Source: Acidobacteriaceae bacterium (GTDB lineage: Bacteria > Acidobacteriota > Terriglobia > Terriglobales > Acidobacteriaceae). Taken from it: DNA of 5,635 bases. Positions 1-5,294 of the stretch are shown one piece after another. Location: positions 1,384-7,018 of the forward strand of contig PLSH01000074.1 in the NCBI GenBank assembly GCA_003165095.1, given 5' to 3'. Both the position numbers and the translations under genes were made by a program. The notes below the pieces were generated by a model. That model had not been told where the DNA came from. It worked only from the letters and a program-made list of their open reading frames with translations, and ran no database searches. Numbering within the stretch: position 1 is the stretch's first letter; every line of letters starts with the position of its first letter.

Positions 1-50
1 CCAGCGGGTCCGGAACCGATGACAATCAGGTCATACTTGAGGGCGCTCAT
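1..50 (-). CDS. FAD/NAD(P)-dependent disulfide-oxidoreductase-type flavoprotein, N-terminal fragment
   Basis: Only the first 16 codons plus two bases lie in the window; the gene runs off the left edge. The start reads MSALKYDLIVIGSGPA, followed by a codon beginning GG (Gly). This is the first beta strand and the GxGxxG dinucleotide-binding turn of a Rossmann fold that binds FAD. In dihydrolipoamide dehydrogenases, soluble pyridine nucleotide transhydrogenases (SthA) and related flavoproteins this motif sits at the extreme N-terminus, as it does here. The wording YDLIVIGSGPAG is particularly common in SthA-like proteins, but 16 residues cannot separate SthA from Lpd, mercuric reductase-like or thioredoxin reductase-like members. 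The ATG at 48-50 is supported by an AGGAG ribosome binding site 10 bases upstream. The superfamily is fairly sure; the exact enzyme is not. Confidence 0.75.
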   Translation of the reverse strand, partial: MSALKYDLIVIGSGPA

Positions 51-60
51 GCGAGTGTCG

Positions 61-65
61 CTCCT
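61..65 (-). promoter_or_regulatory. Ribosome binding site of the left-edge flavoprotein gene
   Basis: On the minus strand the bases read AGGAG, followed by a 10-base spacer and then the ATG at 50-48. It matches the core Shine-Dalgarno sequence and fixes the start of the partial gene. Confidence 0.65.
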
Positions 66-94
66 GGGTTCGTTGCGGAATGAGGGCACGGAGG

Positions 95-115
95 TTCCCG
101 GCGGCGTGCCGGGAA
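95..115 (-). repeat. Perfect 8-bp hairpin in the flavoprotein leader
   Basis: TTCCCGGC (95-102) and GCCGGGAA (108-115) are exact reverse complements around a 5-base loop. In the leftward transcript this hairpin would sit about 45 bases before the flavoprotein start and about 30 bases upstream of its AGGAG. There is no U-tract on either side, so it is not an intrinsic terminator. It could stabilise the leader or be bound by a regulator. Its existence is directly visible; its role is unknown. Confidence 0.5.
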
Positions 116-182
116 TATCTCTACCCGGAGGCTACCATAGCGTTGCGTGGTTCGGTACCCGCGAGGCTGGAGGTTTGGCGTC

Positions 183-237
183 AAAAACGCAGACGCTGCC
201 GGGCACTTCTTAGATATCGCCGGCAGCATCGGGTTTT
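183..237 (-). terminator. Weak candidate terminator or inverted repeat downstream of the chemoreceptor
   Basis: GCTGCCGG (195-202) and CCGGCAGC (220-227) form a perfect 8-bp stem with a 17-base loop. Read leftward, it is followed after about seven bases by TTTTT (187-183). An A/T-rich extension, aaaac at 184-188 against gtttt at 233-237, could lengthen the stem with an internal bulge. The long loop and the gap before the U-run make it a poor terminator on its own. It may act as a second stop after the hairpin at 261-275, or as a leader element if flavoprotein transcription starts further right. Confidence 0.25.
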
Positions 238-254
238 CAATTTAGGAAATCCGC

Positions 255-275
255 AAAACCGCGCAGAGTCTGCGC
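255..275 (-). terminator. Candidate rho-independent terminator of the chemoreceptor gene
   Basis: In the leftward transcript GCGCAG pairs with CTGCGC around the 3-base loop ACT (275-261). Two G residues and a run of four U (258-255) follow. The stem is short but fully G/C at the base, and it lies about 100 bases past the chemoreceptor stop codon, which is where a terminator is expected. The U-run is short, so this is a moderate call. Confidence 0.4.
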
Positions 276-375
276 CTGAGTCCAAAAAATGCGGGCGCCC
301 AGGCAACGGACTCCAAGTCAGCCGGCCGAGGCCGCAGAGAAGGGGTACCGCCTGGCTCTCAGCCCCATCCGAGCT

Positions 376-2088
376 TTACGTGTGGACCGGACGCAGCCCC
401 TGCCGCAGCGCCGGTTGCGGTTTGCTCGACGGCTTTACGACTGTCTGCCGGCCTTCTTCCAGCTTGAACTGGCGAATCAACCCATCCAGATCGTTGGCCA
501 AGGAAGCCAGGTTTTTCAGCGCCTTCACGGCTTCCTCTGCGCTTTGCGCCGTTTCGTTCGACAACTGGGAAATCTGCCCGGCTGACTCTGAAATCTCGCC
601 CGAGGCAGACGTCTGCTCCGTGGCCGCAGTCGCGATCAACTCAATCTGCTGCTCCACCTGCTTCGACGATGCGATGATCGCCTCCAGGCTCTCCCGCGCT
701 CGGGCTGTCTCTCCCATCCCCGCTTCCACGGCAGAACGGCTATTCTGCATCACTTGCATGGTCTCATGCGTCTCCTCCTGAATGCTGCGGATGGTCCCCG
801 AAATCTCCTCGGTTGCTCCCTTCGTGCGTTCAGCCAGCCGACGAACTTCTCCAGCAACCACCGCAAATCCGCGTCCGTGCTCTCCGGCCCTCGCCGCTTC
901 TATGGCTGCGTTCAGCGCCAGCAGGTTGGTCTGCTCGCTGATCTCCTGAATTACGCTGACTACCTTGCCGATCTCCTCAGACCGATGAGCCAGCGATGTC
1001 ATCTTTTCTGACACCGTTTGCGTCGCTACGGCGATCTTTTCCATGGTAGCCGCCGCCTCCTGCATCACCGCTCCGCCGCGTTCGGCTGTCTCGGCAGAGG
1101 TGCGGCTCGCCGCCGTCGCGTTCTCCGCATTGTGGCTGATCTCGCCGATCGTCGCCGTCATCTCCTGCGCCGCCGCCGCAATCTGGTTGATCTTGCTCGA
1201 TTCCGTGCGCGCATTCCCCGCGCTCTGAACGGCACGGGCGCTGATTTCCGTCGTCGCCGCCGAAAGTGTCTCTGCGTCCTGGCCCACCGACTGCAGAACC
1301 GTGCGCATCGAGTCGACACACGTATTGATCGCGACCCCCAGGCGCCCGATCTCATCGGTCCCGCTTACCTCGGCATGGACCGTCAGATCTTTGGCCGCCA
1401 CTCGCTCCAGCAGCGCGGTTTCATACACGATTCGCGGCGCAATCTCGCGGGTAAGAACCTTGCCGGTCAGTGCGCAGAGCAACACGATGAGCAGCGTAGC
1501 CCCGAAGTTGATCCAGGTGGCGCGGGCACTGGCGTTCGTGGCGTCCTGTGCTTCCTCGGTACCCCTTTTTGCGCTATCATCCGTGGCCTGGTATGCGGCT
1601 GCGATCGCCTTATTGACTTTGGCCATTGTGCCTTCGGATTGCAGAATACCGAGCGCATCGCCGGTCTTGTCCGCGGCAATCGATCCGTTGGCTCGATCGC
1701 TATCCTCCTGATACGCGGAAAACGACGCAGACAGGTCTTGAAAGACTTCATGGTCATGCTGGTTCCGGATCAGCGGCTCGTAGGCTGCTGCGGCATCTTT
1801 GTAAGCGCTAAGCGCCTTCTGGCGTTTGGCGCTGTGTTCGGCCACGCAAGCCGGCGTGGGGCACAGGACCATGTTCAGGTCCTCGCGCCGGTACTGGAGC
1901 ATAGCGCTCCGCGCGTCGGATAAATGCACAAGGGCAGGAAGACTGCTTTCGCTCATGTCCGCGCTCTTTGAGGCAATCATCCGAAAGGTGACGCATGTGT
2001 AAGTTCCCAACACGATGCAAAGACTGCAAACAACACCGAATGCGAAGATGAACTTGCGCGAGACGGGGAGATTACGTAACCACTGCAT
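376..2088 (-). CDS. Methyl-accepting chemotaxis protein (4HB-type sensor, HAMP, 40H-class signalling domain)
   Basis: Transmembrane chemoreceptor that signals to CheA/CheW to control the flagellar motor. Layout (570 aa): TM1 about 12-34; a helical periplasmic ligand-binding domain about 35-190 of four-helix-bundle size; TM2 about 193-213; HAMP about 214-267 with the conserved DEIG at 245-248; then a long coiled-coil hairpin. The hairpin tip is unmistakable: [19 protein letters not shown] at 385-403, followed by [18 protein letters not shown]. Against E. coli Tsr, the distance from the HAMP Glu to the tip, and from the tip to the end of the bundle, are each 14 residues longer, which points to the 40H class. 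There is no CheR/CheB-docking pentapeptide at the C-terminus (it ends RPVHT). Cys76 and Cys81 in the sensor domain are unusual. The frame is open 52 codons further upstream, but the ATG at 2088 has a GAGAGG site 8 bases before it and begins a normal receptor N-terminus ([13 protein letters not shown]). It is transcribed divergently from the esterase gene. The ligand is unknown. Confidence 0.95.
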   Translation of the reverse strand: MQWLRNLPVSRKFIFAFGVVCSLCIVLGTYTCVTFRMIASKSADMSESSLPALVHLSDARSAMLQYRREDLNMVLCPTPACVAEHSAKRQKALSAYKDAAAAYEPLIRNQHDHEVFQDLSASFSAYQEDSDRANGSIAADKTGDALGILQSEGTMAKVNKAIAAAYQATDDSAKRGTEEAQDATNASARATWINFGATLLIVLLCALTGKVLTREIAPRIVYETALLERVAAKDLTVHAEVSGTDEIGRLGVAINTCVDSMRTVLQSVGQDAETLSAATTEISARAVQSAGNARTESSKINQIAAAAQEMTATIGEISHNAENATAASRTSAETAERGGAVMQEAAATMEKIAVATQTVSEKMTSLAHRSEEIGKVVSVIQEISEQTNLLALNAAIEAARAGEHGRGFAVVAGEVRRLAERTKGATEEISGTIRSIQEETHETMQVMQNSRSAVEAGMGETARARESLEAIIASSKQVEQQIELIATAATEQTSASGEISESAGQISQLSNETAQSAEEAVKALKNLASLANDLDGLIRQFKLEEGRQTVVKPSSKPQPALRQGLRPVHT

Positions 2089-2096
2089 GCCGGAAA

Positions 2097-2102
2097 CCTC
2101 TC
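2097..2102 (-). promoter_or_regulatory. Ribosome binding site deciding the chemoreceptor start
   Basis: GAGAGG on the minus strand lies 8 bases before the ATG at 2088. This favours that start over the longer open frame beginning at 2244, whose extra 52 residues are Arg-rich and unlike a receptor N-terminus. Confidence 0.6.
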
Positions 2103-2120
2103 TTAAGCGACTCCTTTGTT

Positions 2121-2147
2121 GTATCGGCGAAATCCGGCAGAGCTTGA
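2121..2147 (-). promoter_or_regulatory. Sigma-28 (FliA)-like promoter of the chemoreceptor gene
   Basis: Read leftward, TCAAGCTC (2147-2140), an 11-base spacer and GCCGATAC (2128-2121) follow the flagellar sigma-28 pattern TAAAGTTT-N11-GCCGATAA. The -10 element matches 7 of 8 bases, the -35 element 5 of 8, and the spacer length is exact. Transcription would start near 2112, giving a leader of about 25 bases that contains the GAGAGG ribosome binding site. Chemoreceptor genes are classical FliA targets, so sequence and context agree. Confidence 0.55.
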
Positions 2148-2224
2148 ACTCAACTGGAACTCGAAAGCTGGATATTCTGGAATCCCTGCCCCGCCGGACA
2201 AATCTCCACTTGCGTCCCCGGCTC

Positions 2225-2254
2225 TTGATCGGAACTGCTCTCAATCGATATACT
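2225..2254 (+). promoter_or_regulatory. Sigma-70-type promoter of the CE15 esterase gene
   Basis: TTGATC (2225-2230) and TATACT (2249-2254) are separated by 18 bases. The -35 matches TTGACA at 4 of 6 positions and the -10 matches TATAAT at 5 of 6. Transcription would start near 2261, about 46 bases before the chosen ATG. It is the best such pair in the divergent region facing right. Confidence 0.5.
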
Positions 2255-2258
2255 TTGC

Positions 2259-2268
2259 CGCAATTGCG
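2259..2268. promoter_or_regulatory. 10-bp perfect palindrome over the predicted esterase transcription start
   Basis: CGCAATTGCG is self-complementary and begins five bases after the putative -10 element, overlapping the expected +1. A repressor bound here would block the promoter, so it is a candidate operator. A 10-bp palindrome can occur by chance, so this rests mainly on its position. Confidence 0.3.
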
Positions 2269-2296
2269 TTCTTATCCCTGAAACAGCTCCGAAAAT

Positions 2297-2300
2297 GAGG
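2297..2300 (+). promoter_or_regulatory. Ribosome binding site deciding the esterase start
   Basis: GAGG lies 6 bases before the ATG at 2307. The in-frame ATG at 2295 has no clear ribosome binding site, and its own codons contain this GAGG. The downstream start is therefore preferred and shortens the protein by four residues, to 491. Confidence 0.5.
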
Positions 2301-2306
2301 TCCTCA

Positions 2307-3782
2307 ATGCTGCCTTCGATTTCCCCTCTAAAATGTTCTCTCAAATGGTCCCTCATTTGGTCTTGGCTGGCTGTGTTCTCCCTCGGTTGCGCCATCGCCT
2401 TCCCGCTCGTCTCTCAAGCTCCGCCGGCCGCGCCGACGTCCGCTCCACCACCGGCCGCCGCGCCGCAGCGCCCCGCTCCCACGCCGGAGCAACTGGCCAT
2501 CCAGGCTGCCACTGAAAAAGACCACCAGCAAATGATGGATCAGCTTGGCATCAAACAGCTCCGGCCCGGCGCCAGTGGCAACGCCGACGCCCCCAACGCG
2601 GCCAACTACGACGAGACCAAGGCCGACCTTTATCCCAGCCTTCCCGATCCTCTGCTGCTCTCGAACGGCAAACGGGTCACTTCCGCGAAGGTATGGTGGA
2701 ACAAGCGCCGTCCCCAGATCGTCGAGCTCTTCGACATCGAAATCCTGGGCCGCGTTCCAGCCAACCTGCCCAGGGTGAACTGGGAAGTGGTCAGCGCTAA
2801 AAATGAGACCGTCGGCGGCATTGCCGTCATCACCAAAGAACTGGCCGGCCACGTTGACAACTCCGGCGATCGGGCCATCACCGTGGACATCGGTCTCACG
2901 CTGACAACTCCGGCCAATGCAAAAGGTCCGGTACCGGTCATCATGGAGTTCGGCTTCAGCCGCGAGTTCATGGCGCAGCTGGCTAAGCGCTTCCCACAGT
3001 TCGCCGGTGGACCCGGAAACCAGGGACCCAGCTGGCAGCAGCAGGTTCTTTCCCGCGGCTGGGGTTATGCCGAGTACGTTCCCACCAGCGTTCAGCCGGA
3101 CAACGGCGCCGGTCTTACGCAGGGCATCATCGGCATAGCCAACAAAGGCCAGCCCCGCAATCCGGACGACTGGGGTGCACTGCGCGCCTGGGGCTGGGGC
3201 GCCAGCCGCGCCCTCGACTACTTCGAAACCGACAAGTCCGTCGACGCCCGCCAGGTTGGTATTGAAGGCCACTCCCGCTACGGGAAAGCCGTTCTGGTGG
3301 CCATGGCCTATGATCCTCGCTTCGCCATCGCCTACGTCAGCTCTTCCGGCGAAGCCGGCGCCAAACTCTATCGCCACATCTTCGGCGAAGAGATCGGCAA
3401 CATCGCCTCCAGCGGCGAATACCACTGGATGGCCGGCAACTTCCTCAAGTACGATGGCCCTCTCACCATCGCAGATCTTCCGGTCGATGCTCACGAGCTT
3501 ATCGCCCTTTGTGCCCCGCGCCCGGTCTTCATCAGTGGCGGCGCCACTAAGGGCGATGGTTGGGTTGACGCCAAGGGTATGTTTCTGGCTGCGGCCGCCG
3601 CTGGTCCCGTTTACAGTCTCCTCGGCAAGAAAGACCTTGGAACCACCATTTTTCCGCCGATCGAAACCACCCTGATCGACGGCGATATCGCCTTCCGCCA
3701 GCACACCGGCGGCCACACACCCGCTCCCAACTGGCCCACGTTCCTTGAATTCGCCGGCCGGTATATTCACGGACCGGCTTGA
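2307..3782 (+). CDS. Secreted glucuronoyl methylesterase-like hydrolase (carbohydrate esterase family 15)
   Basis: Alpha/beta-hydrolase of the CE15 type. Characterised members cleave ester bonds between 4-O-methyl-glucuronic acid on xylan and lignin alcohols. Residues 1-36 form an export signal (Lys9 and Lys13, then a hydrophobic core SLIWSWLAVFSLGCAIAF). The Cys in SLGC is only a poor lipobox. A Pro/Ala-rich linker follows to about residue 60, and the catalytic domain starts near 100. The nucleophile elbow is GHSRYGK with Ser323. The block DAHELIALCAPRPVFISGG (394-412), then DGWVDAKG (Asp417) and HTGGHTPAPNW (catalytic His470), are CE15 landmarks, as is YHWMAGNF (372-379). The Glu normally 23 residues after the Ser is Ser346 here, so Asp417 or Glu349 probably supplies the acid. 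No carbohydrate-binding module is seen. The length of 491 is usual for bacterial members with a signal peptide and linker. It is transcribed divergently from the chemoreceptor and overlaps the MATE gene tail-to-tail by 16 bp. An alternative label is acetylxylan-esterase-like; the substrate is not proven. Confidence 0.85.
   Translation: MLPSISPLKCSLKWSLIWSWLAVFSLGCAIAFPLVSQAPPAAPTSAPPPAAAPQRPAPTPEQLAIQAATEKDHQQMMDQLGIKQLRPGASGNADAPNAANYDETKADLYPSLPDPLLLSNGKRVTSAKVWWNKRRPQIVELFDIEILGRVPANLPRVNWEVVSAKNETVGGIAVITKELAGHVDNSGDRAITVDIGLTLTTPANAKGPVPVIMEFGFSREFMAQLAKRFPQFAGGPGNQGPSWQQQVLSRGWGYAEYVPTSVQPDNGAGLTQGIIGIANKGQPRNPDDWGALRAWGWGASRALDYFETDKSVDARQVGIEGHSRYGKAVLVAMAYDPRFAIAYVSSSGEAGAKLYRHIFGEEIGNIASSGEYHWMAGNFLKYDGPLTIADLPVDAHELIALCAPRPVFISGGATKGDGWVDAKGMFLAAAAAGPVYSLLGKKDLGTTIFPPIETTLIDGDIAFRQHTGGHTPAPNWPTFLEFAGRYIHGPA
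3757..3778. repeat. Small inverted repeat inside the convergent gene overlap
   Basis: GCCGGT (3757-3762) and ACCGGC (3773-3778) pair around a 10-base loop, just where the esterase and MATE reading frames end. It lacks a U-run in both directions and is only 6 bp, so a role as a shared terminator is speculative. No better terminator is visible between the two genes, because they overlap. Confidence 0.2.
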
Positions 3783-5149
3783 CTGCCTGGTTCGCCATGC
3801 GCGGCGCGCGCCATCCCATTTGAGTCGCGCCGCCATCGGGCCAGCAGCGCCGTCGCAATCACGATCAACGCCAGCGTGAGTCCAATCCAGAGTCCAAAGA
3901 TGCCCCAATGCAGGGCAAAACACAGAAAAAGTCCCAATGGAAGACCCAGCACCCAGTAACCCACCAGGTTGACCAGCATGGGCACGCGCGTCTCGCCCAG
4001 GCCGCGCAGCGCTCCGGTTGAAATGGTCTGGATGCCATCGAAGGCCTCAAATGCCGCCACGACGATCAGCAGGCTCGAACCCACCGCCAGGACCTGTGGA
4101 TCGTGCGTATAGAGTTCGATCAACGGCCTAGGCACAGTGAGGAACGCCACCGCCGCCAGCAGCATGAAGCTGGTTCCAAGCGCCAGCGCCAACCACCCGG
4201 CCCGCCGTGCGCGCGCCGCGTCACCCGCGCCCACCGCGTGCCCCACGCTTACCGCAGCCGCAGCCGAGATGCCCAGCGGCACCATGTAAGTGACAGCGGC
4301 ATAATTCAAGACAATCTGATGGGTCGCCAGTGCCACCGGCGTAAGATAGCCCGCCGAAAAGGTGGTCAGGTTCCACGCCCCTACCTCGAGCACAATCTGT
4401 CCCGCCGCCGGCGCTCCCAGCCGCACCAGACGCCTGAGCCGCACCGTCTGCGGCCCGGCCCAGCGCCGGAACAGCGGATGCCCTCGCCGCCGTTCATAGC
4501 GCCATGCAAAACCCATCAGCGCAACCGCCATCAGCACTCGTGACGCGACGGTCGAAAGAGCCGACCCGTTCACGCCGAGCGCCGGAAACCCAAGCTTGCC
4601 GTAAATGAGCACCCAGTTGCCGAACCAGTTCACCAGGTTCGCCAGTACATAGGTGACGGTAATCACCCGCACCTGGCCCACGCCCTGCAGATAGCGCCGC
4701 GTGCATCCGTAGAGAAGCAGCGGCAGCGTGCCCCAATTCATGACGCGCAGGTATCCGCCGGCGGGACCGGCCACTTCCGGCATGATGCCGAACCGCGTGA
4801 AGCCAAAGCTCGCCAACCCGATCAGCAGCATGATTACCGGTGCGGTCATCGATGCCAGGTACACGCCCTGCGCAAGCCAGCGGTGGCACTCATCGTGATC
4901 GTTGCGCCCGTAGGCCTGCGCCACCAGCGTGTCCAACCCCAGCATGAGCCCAATGCCAAAAAGCGAAGGCGTGTAGCAGACTGCGTTGCCCAGTGCCACG
5001 GCTCCGATCGCCGCCGGACCCAGCCGACCCACCATAATGGTGTCCACCACGCCCTGCGCCATCCAGCCCAACTCGCTCAACACCACGGGGATTGCCAGCG
5101 CCACCATCGCGCGCAGTTCCCGCCTCAAATTGGCTTGCGCAGAACCCAT
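3767..5149 (-). CDS. MATE family efflux transporter, NorM-like (Na+ or H+/multidrug antiporter)
   Basis: Inner-membrane multidrug and toxin extrusion pump of 460 residues, about 12 hydrophobic helices in two six-helix halves. The first helix reads AIPVVLSELGWMAQGVVDTIMVGRLG in overlapping form, with the typical VDTIMVGRLG turn (35-44). Asp36, Glu255 (LEVGAWN) and Asp371 (EAFDGIQ) fall at the same residue numbers as the cation-binding acids Asp36, Glu255 and Asp371 that I recall for Vibrio cholerae NorM, which is nearly the same length. This supports an intact, cation-coupled NorM-branch transporter. The cytoplasmic loop between the halves (about 217-243) is Arg-rich (RYERRRGHPLFRRW), in keeping with the positive-inside rule. 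The start ATG at 5149 is preceded directly by an in-frame TAA, so it cannot extend. The nearest GGAGG is 20 bases upstream, which is too far for normal initiation. The gene is separated by 145 bases from the sugar dehydrogenase gene upstream and overlaps the esterase 3' end by 16 bp. Which drugs or metabolites it exports cannot be told. Confidence 0.93.
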   Translation of the reverse strand: MGSAQANLRRELRAMVALAIPVVLSELGWMAQGVVDTIMVGRLGPAAIGAVALGNAVCYTPSLFGIGLMLGLDTLVAQAYGRNDHDECHRWLAQGVYLASMTAPVIMLLIGLASFGFTRFGIMPEVAGPAGGYLRVMNWGTLPLLLYGCTRRYLQGVGQVRVITVTYVLANLVNWFGNWVLIYGKLGFPALGVNGSALSTVASRVLMAVALMGFAWRYERRRGHPLFRRWAGPQTVRLRRLVRLGAPAAGQIVLEVGAWNLTTFSAGYLTPVALATHQIVLNYAAVTYMVPLGISAAAAVSVGHAVGAGDAARARRAGWLALALGTSFMLLAAVAFLTVPRPLIELYTHDPQVLAVGSSLLIVVAAFEAFDGIQTISTGALRGLGETRVPMLVNLVGYWVLGLPLGLFLCFALHWGIFGLWIGLTLALIVIATALLARWRRDSNGMARAAHGEPGSQAGP

Positions 5150-5157
5150 TTAGCTAA

Positions 5158-5163
5158 TCTATA
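5158..5163 (-). promoter_or_regulatory. Possible -10 element for a leaderless MATE transcript
   Basis: TATAGA on the minus strand lies 8 bases before the MATE ATG, so transcription from it would begin at or next to the start codon. No good -35 is seen 16-18 bases upstream (CCGAGG at 17). The call rests on the -10 match and the lack of a well-placed ribosome binding site. Confidence 0.25.
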
Positions 5164-5164
5164 T

Positions 5165-5198
5165 GGAAACCTCCGATTGGCCTCGGGAGAGGATTTCC
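5165..5198 (-). promoter_or_regulatory. Leader hairpin burying the only Shine-Dalgarno-like sequence before the MATE gene
   Basis: On the minus strand GGAAATCCTC (5198-5189) pairs with GAGGTTTCC (5173-5165) with one bulged base, giving a 9-bp stem around a 15-base loop. The 3' arm contains most of the GGAGG at 5174-5170. If the gene has a leader, the hairpin would hide this site. If the gene is leaderless, it lies in the promoter region instead. The pairing is visible; the function is inferred. Confidence 0.3.
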
Positions 5199-5204
5199 GC
5201 AGGG

Positions 5205-5246
5205 GGATAGGGGATGGGCGAGAGAAGTCTCGCCCATCCCCTATCC
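5205..5246. repeat. Perfect 19-bp inverted repeat with 4-base loop
   Basis: GGATAGGGGATGGGCGAGA (5205-5223) is exactly repeated in reverse complement at 5228-5246, around the loop GAAG. Two further G-T wobble pairs can extend the base of the stem on the plus strand. It sits about 50 bases after the stop of the sugar dehydrogenase gene and about 55 bases before the MATE start, both read leftward. The transcript would form a very stable hairpin, but no U-run follows (the next bases are CCCCTGCGG). It may be a U-less terminator or RNA-stabilising element, or one copy of a dispersed palindromic repeat. Confidence 0.8.
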
Positions 5247-5294
5247 TTGTGCAGAGCGATACCGGGAAGAGGCTTCACTCGCTTGCGTATTGGC

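Larger units (their letters stand above)
51..375. other. Gene-free intergenic region between chemoreceptor 3' end and flavoprotein 5' end
   Basis: No convincing gene lies in these 325 bases. The open frames that cross it on the plus strand run on into the antisense of the chemoreceptor and resemble no family. Both flanking genes read leftward, so the stretch must hold the end of the chemoreceptor transcript and the start of the flavoprotein transcript. It contains three inverted repeats of note (95-115, 195-227 and 261-275), plus a perfect 8-bp GGGCGCCC palindrome at 293-300 bracketed by GAGTCC (278-283) and GGACTC (308-313). I could not find a convincing -35/-10 pair for the flavoprotein. 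A TTGACG at 184-179 on the minus strand has no good -10 at the right distance. Confidence 0.7.

Noticed and set aside
156..184. TTGACG with a 17-base spacer as flavoprotein promoter
   Set aside because: The hexamer at the -10 position reads CGGGTA, a poor match.
80..781. 233-codon plus-strand frame crossing the left intergenic gap
   Set aside because: Its second half mirrors the receptor signalling domain, and the first half has no family signature and no good ribosome binding site.
1018..1923. 301-codon open frame antisense to the chemoreceptor
   Set aside because: Arg/Ala-rich translation with no recognisable domain, fully opposite the well-supported receptor gene.
2089..2244. Upstream extension of the chemoreceptor by 52 residues
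   Set aside because: The added residues are Arg-rich and untypical, would run through the sigma-28-like promoter and the ribosome binding site, and precede a normal receptor N-terminus at 2088.
2150..2395. 81-codon minus-strand frame in the divergent promoter region
   Set aside because: It overlaps the esterase start and both promoters, and its composition matches no known protein.
2328..3923. 531-codon open frame antisense to the esterase
   Set aside because: It is the codon-phase mirror of a GC-rich gene, resembles no family, and its coding strand covers a clear CE15 enzyme. Long antisense frames are common in such DNA.
5205..5246. CRISPR repeat or intrinsic terminator explanation for the 19-bp hairpin
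   Set aside because: There is only one unit, with no spacers, and no U-run follows on either strand. It is kept as an unexplained inverted repeat.
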